Source of the DNA: Nostoc sp. 'Lobaria pulmonaria (5183) cyanobiont' | Lineage (GTDB): Bacteria; Cyanobacteriota; Cyanobacteriia; Cyanobacteriales; Nostocaceae | Assembly (NCBI RefSeq): GCF_002949795.1 | Contig: NZ_CP026692.1 | Coordinates: 5,068,545-5,132,544, forward strand | Direction: 5' to 3' | Length of the DNA stretch: 64,000 nucleotides | Shown here: piece by piece, positions 26,801 through 33,262 of the stretch | Numbering within the stretch: the first letter of the stretch is position 1 | Layout of the letters: each line of letters starts with the position of its first letter | Translations under genes and position numbers: made by a program | The notes under the pieces: model-generated | What the model saw: the letters and a program-made list of their open reading frames with translations, nothing else | Databases searched by the model: none | Told to the model about the DNA's origin: nothing

Positions 26801-29159
26801 AGCGCAGAAGAATCAGCAAGCCGCAGAAGGAGAATCAAAATTAGCAAAGCAGAAAAGTCAACAGGCAAACCAAAACTTACTGGCTGCTAAAGTAGACTTG
26901 GAAGAGGTAAACCAGAAAGCCTCAGAATTACAAGAGAAAAATGCCCAAGCCCAGGAAAGCATTAAAACGGCAAGCGAAAAAATAAAAACTGCTGAAGTAA
27001 AATCACAACAAGCAGCAACAAAACAACAGCAAGCAGAATCTCAAGCTCAACAAGCCCAAACCACCCTCAACCAAGCGCAAACAAAACTTGCACAAGCACA
27101 GAAAGCAACAAAAGGAGCAGAAGCAGCACAAAAAGAAGCACAAAAGGGAACGGAATTAGAACGGGCTGGAGTTAATGCTTTAAAACAATTTGAATATACG
27201 GAGTTAGAATCGCTGGTGTCAGCAATGCAGAGTGGGAAAGAGTTAAAAAAGTTGGTAAAAGATGGTCGCCCTTTAGAAAAATATCCAGCTATCAGCCCTA
27301 TTTTTGCTTTGGATAGTATTCTCAATAAAATTAAAGAACATAACCAGTTGCAAGGGCATCAACGCTCAGTCTCTAGTGTGAGTTTCAGCCCGGACGGCAA
27401 AACCATCGCCACGGCATCATCTGACAAGACAGCGCGGTTGTGGAACCTGCAAGGGCAACTGCTGCAAGAATTCAAAGGGCATCAAGGCGCAGTCACAAGT
27501 GTGAGTTTCAGCCCGGACGGCAAAACCATCGCCACGGCATCTTATGACAACACAGCGCGGTTGTGGAACCTGCAAGGGCAACTGCTGCAAGAATTCAAAG
27601 GGCATCAAGGCGCAGTCACAAGTGTGAGTTTCAGCCCGGACGGCAAAACCATCGCCACGGCATCAGATGACAAGACAGCGCGGTTGTGGAACCTGCAAGG
27701 GCAACTGCTGCAAGAATTCAAAGGGCATCAAGGCGCAGTCACAAGTGTGAGTTTCAGCCCGGACGGCAAAACCATCGCCACGGCATCAGATGACAAGACA
27801 GCGCGGTTGTGGAACCTGCAAGGGCAACTGCTGCAAGAATTCAAAGGGCATCAAGGCGCAGTCACAAGTGTGAGTTTCAGCCCGGACGGCAAAACCATCG
27901 CCACGGCATCTTATGACAACACAGCGCGGTTGTGGAACCTGCAAGGGCAACTGCTGCAAGAATTCAAAGGGCATCAAGGCAGTGTCTTAAGTGTGAGTTT
28001 CAGCCCGGACGGCAAAACCATCGCCACGGCATCTTATGACAACACAGCGCGGTTGTGGAACCTGCAAGGGCAACTGCTGCAAGAATTCAAAGGGCATCAA
28101 GATTGGGTCACAAGTGTGAGTTTCAGCCCGGACGGCAAAACCATCGCCACGGCATCACTTGACGGTACAGCGCGGTTGTGGAACCTGCAAGGGCAACTGC
28201 TGCAAGAATTCAAAGGGCATCAAGGCGCAGTCAGAAGTGTGAGTTTCAGCCCGGACGGCAAAACCATCGCCACGGCATCACTTGACGGTACAGCGCGGTT
28301 GTGGAACCTGCAAGGGCAACTGCTGCAAGAATTCAAAGGGCATCAAGGCGCAGTCAGAAGTGTGAGTTTCAGCCCGGACGGCAAAACCATCGCCACGGCA
28401 TCACTTGACGGTACAGCGCGGTTGTGGAACCTGCAAGGGCAACTGCTGCAAGAATTCAAAGGGCATCAAGGCGCAGTCAGAAGTGTGAGTTTCAGCCCGG
28501 ACGGCAAAACCATCGCCACGGCATCAGATGACAAGACAGCGCGGTTGTGGAACCTGCAAAGGCAACTGCTGCAAGAATTCAAAGGGCATCAAGGCGCAGT
28601 CAGAAGTGTGAGTTTCAGCCCGGACGGCAAAACCATCGCCACGGCATCATCTGACAACACAGCGCGGTTGTGGAACCTGCAAGGGCAACTGCTGCAAGAA
28701 TTCAAAGGGCATCAAGGCCCAGTCTTAAGTGTGAGTTTCAGCCCGGACGGCAAAACCATCGCCACGGCATCAGATGACAACACAGCGCGGTTGTGGAACC
28801 TGCAAAGGCAACTGCTGCAAGAATTCAAAGGGCATCAAGATTGGGTCACAAGTGTGAGTTTCAGCCCGGACGGCAAAACCATCGCCACGGCATCATCTGA
28901 CAACACAGCGCGGTTGTGGAACCTGCAAGGGCAACTGCTGCAAGAATTCAAAGGGCATCAAGGCCCAGTCTTAAGTGTGAGTTTCAGCCCGGACGGCAAA
29001 ACCATCGCCACGGCATCAGATGACAACACAGCGCGGTTGTGGCCTGTGGAGAATTTAGACCAATTGCTGGTGCGGGGTTGCAATTGGCTGCATGATTATT
29101 TGCAGAATAACCCGAATTTGAGTGAGAGCGACAAGCATCTCTGCGATGATATCAAGTAA
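23895..29159 (+). CDS. nSTAND1-type NTPase with TPR-like region, membrane span and 14 WD40 repeats
   Basis: A 1754-residue multidomain switch protein. Residues 1-175 form an alpha/beta domain without a P-loop (FSLIILRCNYLALRQRIVER, PPALMIFGLE). Residues about 180-450 are TPR-like helices. Then come a nSTAND1-type NTPase with Walker A GQSGVGKSS (509-517) and Walker B LIFDQFEEFFF, a helical arm ending in QLVHDYLVSFIRQQ, a hydrophobic span at about 882-902 and a long Gln/Lys/Ala-rich coiled coil to about 1100. Residues 1154-1716 are 14 WD40 units, enough for two seven-bladed propellers. STAND proteins sense a ligand through the repeats and oligomerise on ATP binding. High-identity WD40 arrays of this kind are associated with prokaryotic conflict systems. 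No effector nuclease or protease domain is apparent; the N-terminal domain may recruit one. Confidence 0.9.
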   Translation: MSNQQEPENLAFDNESSLQTLVRAITFSQGQFSLIILRCNYLALRQRIVERLHQVSPVEICEITLPASVKTLYTNIREQLGDEQPPALMIFGLESVKDIDTVLTSANQVREEFRKSFPFPILLWVNDSVLQKFIRLATDLENWATVIEFENTTDELVNFLQQKTDEIFAGDVKPNSQMCRELETARQDLQNRGEVLEAALQASLEFLLGLNDYLHDQIDSALSHYQQSLGFWRQSNYLERQGILLVNIALAYNRQSEKIPTENQRYWQESRNYFQQAIEIFEQAQRSDLVAKHITELGEVLRHLQAWSELQSLVEKSLPLHQNYGTPLQLAQDYGFLAEVALEQSRWDEANQLAGQALQILADIPNLQSDELGLYRFILAKSQQGLGEYQVAINSLKTAKLESNHQYNPQLYISILERLRLLYFEQGEYLKAFHIKQEQLQIEQQYGFRAFVGASYLNPQRQAINYTQLQVENPETIAEEIPASGRGQDVKRLRERIGGTEHKLTVIHGQSGVGKSSILQGGLIPALQQQAIGERDALPILLRVYTDWVGMLGRILAKAFEEVRGIQLSVNLDSSAAILEQLRRNADRNLLTVLIFDQFEEFFFVYPDQGQRRAFYEFLRVCLDIPFVKVILSLREDYLHYLLELDRLFDLSVINNNILDKNIRYYLGNFSPDDAKAVVQSLTARSHFYLEPALIDELVQDLAGELGEVRPIELQIVGTQLQTDKITTLEKYRQFGTKEKLVERFLEEVIHDCGAENEQVARLVLYLLTDENGTRPLKTRAELAADLPAEVEKLDLVLEIFVASRLVLQLPESPADRYQLVHDYLVSFIRQQQGDEILAELAREREQRLQAEEKLKLEQDARQILVDAQQQAKRQIRQGRMQLTVSSGLAVCLLLLAGISSRYALSQIQVAKDAGNKKQQAEKNFTTAEANYNQVTQRLQATQKQQVVTQNKADELETKKKVAEQKFQAAQKNQQAAEGESKLAKQKSQQANQNLLAAKVDLEEVNQKASELQEKNAQAQESIKTASEKIKTAEVKSQQAATKQQQAESQAQQAQTTLNQAQTKLAQAQKATKGAEAAQKEAQKGTELERAGVNALKQFEYTELESLVSAMQSGKELKKLVKDGRPLEKYPAISPIFALDSILNKIKEHNQLQGHQRSVSSVSFSPDGKTIATASSDKTARLWNLQGQLLQEFKGHQGAVTSVSFSPDGKTIATASYDNTARLWNLQGQLLQEFKGHQGAVTSVSFSPDGKTIATASDDKTARLWNLQGQLLQEFKGHQGAVTSVSFSPDGKTIATASDDKTARLWNLQGQLLQEFKGHQGAVTSVSFSPDGKTIATASYDNTARLWNLQGQLLQEFKGHQGSVLSVSFSPDGKTIATASYDNTARLWNLQGQLLQEFKGHQDWVTSVSFSPDGKTIATASLDGTARLWNLQGQLLQEFKGHQGAVRSVSFSPDGKTIATASLDGTARLWNLQGQLLQEFKGHQGAVRSVSFSPDGKTIATASLDGTARLWNLQGQLLQEFKGHQGAVRSVSFSPDGKTIATASDDKTARLWNLQRQLLQEFKGHQGAVRSVSFSPDGKTIATASSDNTARLWNLQGQLLQEFKGHQGPVLSVSFSPDGKTIATASDDNTARLWNLQRQLLQEFKGHQDWVTSVSFSPDGKTIATASSDNTARLWNLQGQLLQEFKGHQGPVLSVSFSPDGKTIATASDDNTARLWPVENLDQLLVRGCNWLHDYLQNNPNLSESDKHLCDDIK
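27354..29042 (+). repeat. Fourteen near-identical 123-bp WD40 units
   Basis: The unit starts at GGGCATCAA and is exactly 123 bp (41 codons); the fourteenth starts at 28953 and diverges after ARLW. Between units almost all nucleotides are identical. Differences concentrate in the codons for residues 4, 5, 7, 23 and 25 of each unit, plus Gly/Arg at 34. Such silent-site identity implies recent amplification or gene conversion. Confidence 0.95.
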
Positions 29160-29218
29160 GAGCCAAGCGCTGGCGACAAGCCGCTTCTCTACAAGACGCT
29201 GCGCGAATGCGTCTATGC

Positions 29219-29351
29219 AATACGGTTCGGTTAAGATCCCCCCGCCTACGGCGACCCCCTTAAAAAGGGGGTAAAAGAGACTTGTAAGCCCCCCTTTTTA
29301 AGGGGGGTTGGGGGGATCTTCAAAATATGAAAACGTTAACTGACCCGTATT
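29219..29351. mobile_element. MITE-like palindromic element with 12-bp flanking direct repeats
   Basis: About 133 bp. The ends AATACGGTTCGGTTAA (29219-29234) and TTAACTGACCCGTATT (29336-29351) are inverted repeats with two mismatches. Inside, AAGATCCCCCC and GGGGGGATCTT pair, as do CCCCCTTAAAAAGGGGG-type arms. There is no coding capacity. The 12-mer TGCGTCTATGCA occurs immediately on both sides (29208-29219 and 29353-29364), overlapping the left end by one base. It may be a target duplication or a pre-existing repeat. Confidence 0.7.
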
Positions 29352-29420
29352 TTGCGTCTATGCACCTTCTAAAATTATCTCAGGCGATCGCCATCTCTTC
29401 TCTAACCCCCTTCTCCTCTC

Positions 29421-29538
29421 ATGGGATGATGAAGTAAAAGGGACTCTTTATTGGGGATTGGGTAATCTGGCAATTTACGATGACCTAGAAGATTTGCTAC
29501 AGCATTATGACTCTTCTAGTCTGGGCGCAAATGCTTAA
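29421..29538 (+). pseudogene. C-terminal gene relic of unknown family
   Basis: One frame reads WDDEVKGTLYWGLGNLAIYD then DLEDLLQHYDSSSLGANA and ends at TAA 29536-29538. Codon use and composition look protein-like, but there is no start codon or upstream body; the only ATG nearby (29421) is out of frame. I do not recognise the family. It is probably a 3' fragment left after insertion or deletion. Confidence 0.4.
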
Positions 29539-29625
29539 ATACTAAAAGGGTAAGCGATTCTCCAGAGGAGAGGCTACGCCAACGCAGTCAATTCATCAAC
29601 TAAGTTGTGCAATATTGTATTACTC

Positions 29626-29658
29626 AAAAAGCCTTAGTCAATCTCAGAGGCTTTTTTA
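29626..29658 (+). terminator. Intrinsic terminator
   Basis: AAAAAGCCT (29626-29634) and AGGCTTTTT (29648-29656) form a stem with a 13-base loop, followed by more T. The A and T tracts on either side would let it act in both directions. It separates the STAND region from the downstream signalling operon. Confidence 0.75.
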
Positions 29659-29787
29659 AGGGACGTTAGGGGGAATCAACAAGTGCCTAAAATTACAGCC
29701 AATCACTTTTAAAATCTTCTCTAAGTAAGAGACAATAAATAGGACATCTGTCTTATGCTAATTATCCTATGGGGATAAAATACAGAG

Positions 29788-30028
29788 ATGTCTGTAACAA
29801 AGCGGCTGGAAGTTTTAGATTTCATTCGGGAACTTCGTCAGCAGCTCAATCTTTCTCAAAAACAGTTTGCTGCTAAATTAGGAGTTTACTTTCAAACAGT
29901 TAATCGTTGGGAAAATGGGCATACAGTCCCTTCACGCATAGCGCTAAAACGTAATAGAAGAAATGTTACGGAAGATGGGTGAACCCGGCAAAAGATTGCT
30001 AAATCAGTATTTTACAGAAGCAGAGTAG
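29788..30028 (+). pseudogene. XRE-type helix-turn-helix regulator, frameshifted near the 3' end
   Basis: The ATG at 29788 starts an XRE HTH: LEVLDFIRELRQQLNLSQKQ then FAAKLGVYFQTVNRWENGHT. After PSRIALKR the frame runs NRRNVTEDG to a TGA (29980-29982). One base over, the reading continues as IEEMLRKMGEPGKRLLNQYF then TEAE and ends at TAG 30026-30028, four bases before the kinase ATG. That second tail is what I expect for this family, so a single extra A in CGTAATAGAAG (about 29951-29955) is the likely lesion. The truncated product still contains the full DNA-binding domain and may work. The intact frame would be 79-80 residues and translationally adjacent to the kinase. Confidence 0.8.
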
Positions 30029-30032
30029 GGTT

Positions 30033-32789
30033 ATGAGTCGTAAGGCGAGGGTATCTCAATCCCAAAACATCTTTGCTGGCGCTAGAAACAAGGGCGCAAT
30101 CATTCGGGAGCAACTGCTGCACTATAGTATTGCTTTGCTATCCGTTGCCTTAGCAGTGGGAATAACGCTGCTGCTCCGTCCATATTTCACCGCAGCACCT
30201 GCGGCACTCTTTTTGGCTGCGGTGATGGTAAGTGCCTGGTACGGGGGTTTCGCACCAGGACTACTTGCAACTGTTTTGTCTACTTTGGTAATCAACTACT
30301 TGTTTCATCATCCGCTCTATCCGCAGAAGATTACAAATCTGGACATTTTAGTGCGGCTAGTCGTGTTCGTGATCACAGCAGGGTTAATCATCTGGCTCAA
30401 CGAATCACGCCGCACAGCCCAAAGAAAAGCTGAAGCGAGTTTGAAGTCACTACGCGAAAGCGAGACACGGTTTGGTCGCTTAACCGAGTCTAATATTATT
30501 GGGGTGATTGTGGTCAATCTGAATGGCTTAATCATTGAAGCCAATGATGCCTTTCTACAAATGCTCAATTATACCCGCGAGGATTTGCGCTCTGGTCGAA
30601 TCCGCTGGGGCGAGATCGTTCCACTCGAATACATTGAGGTGAGCGAACGAGCGATTCAAGAACTGACAATTACTGGGAGTTGTAAGCCCTTTGAGCAGGA
30701 ATACATCCGCAAAGACGGCTCTCAAGTTCCCGTCCTAGTTGGCTTTGCTAAACAGGGAGATCGGACAATCATTGGTTTTGTTCTTGACTTGAGCGAACGC
30801 AAACAAGCCGAAGCAGAAGCCCAGCATCGCGCCCGCCAAGCAGAAGAAGCCCAGAGCATTTTGCAAATGCTCCTAGAACACGTCCCAGAGGGAATTACGA
30901 TCGCTGGTGGCCCCCCTGATTTCCCAATCATCGCTAACAGCAAACTCGCGCAAGAGCTTTTGGGCAGAGCAAGTGAATCTCTGGTTGGCATCTCTTCTGA
31001 GTCTTATGTTCAGCTCTACGGTCTGTTCCTAGCTGATGGTGTAACGTCCCTCACCTTAGAGCAACTACCTTTATACCGTGCTACGCGCTATGGTGAAACG
31101 ATCCGCGATCAAGAATGCATCATTGAACGTCCAGATGGTACTACAATTACAGCGATCGCTAATGTCGTACCAATTCGAGATTCCCAAGGTCAGATTATTG
31201 GTGCAATAGATTGCTGGCGCGATATCACCAACCGTAAGCTCATAGAAGAAGCACTGCGGCAACGAGAAACAGAACTTCGTTTAATTACAGATACGCTACC
31301 AGTTCTGATTTCCTTTGTAGATTCAGAACAACGCTACCGCTTCAACAACCGAGTATATGAAAAGTGGTTTGGGCATCCGGTTGCAAATATATATGGAAAG
31401 CATCTTTGGGAAGTTGTGGGTGAACCCGCCTATCAAGGAATTCGTCGCTATGTAGAACAGGTACTCGCAGGAGAGCAGGTAACATTTGAAAGTCAAATGC
31501 CTTATAAAGATGGAGGCACACGCTACATTAATGCCATTTATGTTCCCCAGTTTAATAAACAGGGAATCGTTGAAGGGTATGCGGCGTTAATCGCTGACAT
31601 TAGCGAACAGCAAGCTGCGCTGCGCGAACGCAAGTTGACAGAAGAAGCGCTACGTGACAGTGAGGAGCGATACCGAATTTTAGCGGAAGTCTCGCCACAG
31701 GCAATTTGGATGGGCGATCGCGATGGTGGTATTACCTATTGCAATCAATACTGGTTAGACTATACCGGATTGACAATGGAGCAGACTGCTGGCTATGGCT
31801 GGATTTATGTCATTCACCCCGATGACCGCGATCGCGTCTTAAAAACTTCGATGCAGGCTGTTGCTAACGCTACAGACTACGAAGTAGAAATTCGCTTCCG
31901 TCAAGTTTCTGATGGTAACTATCGTTGGCATATTGTTCGGGGTTTACCATTTCGAGATCAAAGCGGACAGATTATCAAGTGGGTGGGCATCGCTAGCGAC
32001 ATTCACGATCGCAAAGTTGCCGAAGCCTCCCTGCAACAACTCAACGAAATGCTAGAGCAACGAATTCAAGAGCGCACTGCCCAACTCGAAGCCGCCAATA
32101 AAGAACTCGAATCCTTCTCCTACTCAGTTTCTCACGACTTGCGGGCACCACTGCGCCACATCGCCGGATTTGTCGAATTGCTTCAGAAGCGCCATAGTTC
32201 AACAAGCTTGGATCAAACAAGTCAGCGCTATTTGAAAATAATTGCCGAAACTGCCAAACAGGCAGGAATACTGATCGATGAGTTGCTAACATTTTCTCGC
32301 ATGGGGCGCACGGAAATGCGCTACATCAACCTGAATATGGAGGAATTAGTACAAGAAGTAAAACGCGATTTAATTACAGAAACCCCAGGACGCACAATCC
32401 ATTGGCACATCGAGTCCCTGCCAGAAGTGCAGGGCGATCCCTCCATGCTGCGGCTGGTGCTTCGTAACCTGATAGGCAATGCCGTAAAATATACCCAGAC
32501 TCAAAACCCAGCAGAAATTACTGTTGGAAGTATTGACAATGAAAACGAAGTTATCTTTTTTGTACAAGATAACGGCGTAGGCTTTAATATGCAATATGTA
32601 CACAAGCTATTCGGAGTATTTCAACGCCTGCATAGCGACCCACAATTTGAAGGCACTGGTGTTGGATTGGCAAACGTGCAACGCATTATTCATCGGCATA
32701 ATGGTCGAGTTTGGGCAGAGGCTGTAGTTGATAGTGGCGCCACCTTTTATTTCTCGCTGCCGAAGTTGTCAAAGAAGGAAAATGAATGA
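30033..32789 (+). CDS. Multi-PAS phytochrome-type sensor histidine kinase with DUF4118-like membrane domain
   Basis: A 918-residue kinase. Residues about 30-130 contain several membrane spans of the KdpD-like DUF4118 type (YSIALLSVALAVGITLLLRP, FLAAVMVSAWYGGFAPGLLA). Four PAS/PAC units follow (about 145-260, 275-400, 410-530 and 545-670), one with EVSPQAIWMGDRDGGITYCN. The kinase core has the phytochrome-class H box FSYSVSHDLRAPLRHIAGF with His701, N box LRLVLRNLIGNAVKYT and G boxes FFVQDNGVGFN and FEGTGVGLA. Kinases of this class signal to Rcp1-like regulators, and one overlaps its end by four bases (ATGA). There is no GAF bilin-binding domain, so it is not itself a phytochrome. The signal is unknown. 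Confidence 0.93.
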   Translation: MSRKARVSQSQNIFAGARNKGAIIREQLLHYSIALLSVALAVGITLLLRPYFTAAPAALFLAAVMVSAWYGGFAPGLLATVLSTLVINYLFHHPLYPQKITNLDILVRLVVFVITAGLIIWLNESRRTAQRKAEASLKSLRESETRFGRLTESNIIGVIVVNLNGLIIEANDAFLQMLNYTREDLRSGRIRWGEIVPLEYIEVSERAIQELTITGSCKPFEQEYIRKDGSQVPVLVGFAKQGDRTIIGFVLDLSERKQAEAEAQHRARQAEEAQSILQMLLEHVPEGITIAGGPPDFPIIANSKLAQELLGRASESLVGISSESYVQLYGLFLADGVTSLTLEQLPLYRATRYGETIRDQECIIERPDGTTITAIANVVPIRDSQGQIIGAIDCWRDITNRKLIEEALRQRETELRLITDTLPVLISFVDSEQRYRFNNRVYEKWFGHPVANIYGKHLWEVVGEPAYQGIRRYVEQVLAGEQVTFESQMPYKDGGTRYINAIYVPQFNKQGIVEGYAALIADISEQQAALRERKLTEEALRDSEERYRILAEVSPQAIWMGDRDGGITYCNQYWLDYTGLTMEQTAGYGWIYVIHPDDRDRVLKTSMQAVANATDYEVEIRFRQVSDGNYRWHIVRGLPFRDQSGQIIKWVGIASDIHDRKVAEASLQQLNEMLEQRIQERTAQLEAANKELESFSYSVSHDLRAPLRHIAGFVELLQKRHSSTSLDQTSQRYLKIIAETAKQAGILIDELLTFSRMGRTEMRYINLNMEELVQEVKRDLITETPGRTIHWHIESLPEVQGDPSMLRLVLRNLIGNAVKYTQTQNPAEITVGSIDNENEVIFFVQDNGVGFNMQYVHKLFGVFQRLHSDPQFEGTGVGLANVQRIIHRHNGRVWAEAVVDSGATFYFSLPKLSKKENE

Positions 32790-33262
32790 AAGAACTGAAG
32801 CGGATTCTGCTAATTGAAGACAGTGCCAACGATGCAGAGTTAATTCTAGCCGCTTTGTCGGAAAACCATCTCGCCAATGAAGTAGTGGTGGTACGTGATG
32901 GAGAAGAAGCACTAGATTATCTTTATCGCCGGGGGTTGTTCCGGTTGCGAATGGAAGGGTATCCTGTGGTGGTGCTGCTCGATTTGAAACTGCCTAAAGT
33001 TGATGGGTTAGAAGTGCTGGCACAACTCAAATCTGATCCAGTAATGCGAGTAATTCCAGTGGTGGTACTGACCTCTTCCCGCGAGGAGCCAGACCTAGTT
33101 CGCTGCTACGAGTTAGGGGTCAATGCTTATGTTGTCAAGCCAGTAGATTACCATGATTTTGTCGATTCTATTAAGGGTGTTGGCCTGTTTTGGGCAGTGA
33201 TCAATCAGCCTCCCGTTGGTGCTTTACCTCCCGCACCTCATGCTCAAAAGGAGAGCCAGTGA
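32786..33262 (+). CDS. Rcp1-like single-domain response regulator
   Basis: A 158-residue receiver domain with no output domain, of the type that serves phytochrome-class kinases (Rcp1 family). The acidic pocket is LLIEDSANDAEL, the phosphoacceptor is Asp66 in VVLLDLKLPKVDG, the Thr/Ser switch is VVVLTSSREEPDL and the conserved Lys is in NAYVVKPVDY. It overlaps the kinase by four bases and the next gene by one base (TGATG), so the three are one transcript. It probably relays phosphate from the upstream kinase by protein contact. Confidence 0.94.
   Translation: MKELKRILLIEDSANDAELILAALSENHLANEVVVVRDGEEALDYLYRRGLFRLRMEGYPVVVLLDLKLPKVDGLEVLAQLKSDPVMRVIPVVVLTSSREEPDLVRCYELGVNAYVVKPVDYHDFVDSIKGVGLFWAVINQPPVGALPPAPHAQKESQ

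Larger units (their letters stand above)
29160..29787. other. Spacer with MITE-like element, gene relic and terminator
   Basis: Between the STAND gene and the regulator operon. Contents in order: GCGTCTATGC dispersed repeat, the MITE-like element (29219-29351), an open-frame relic (29421-29538), a repeat-like GGAGAGGCTACGCCAACGC (29567-29585), and an intrinsic terminator (29626-29658). No intact gene is present. Confidence 0.6.

Noticed and set aside
27417-27977. Minus-strand frames within the WD40 array (repeated MPFEFLQQLPLQVPQPRC)
   Set aside because: They are shadows of the 123-bp repeat; every copy repeats the same antisense peptide and there is no ribosome site.
27354-29042. Diversity-generating retroelement acting on the WD40 codons
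   Set aside because: Variation is clustered, but I see no reverse transcriptase gene or template repeat in the window. Unequal crossing over explains the pattern.
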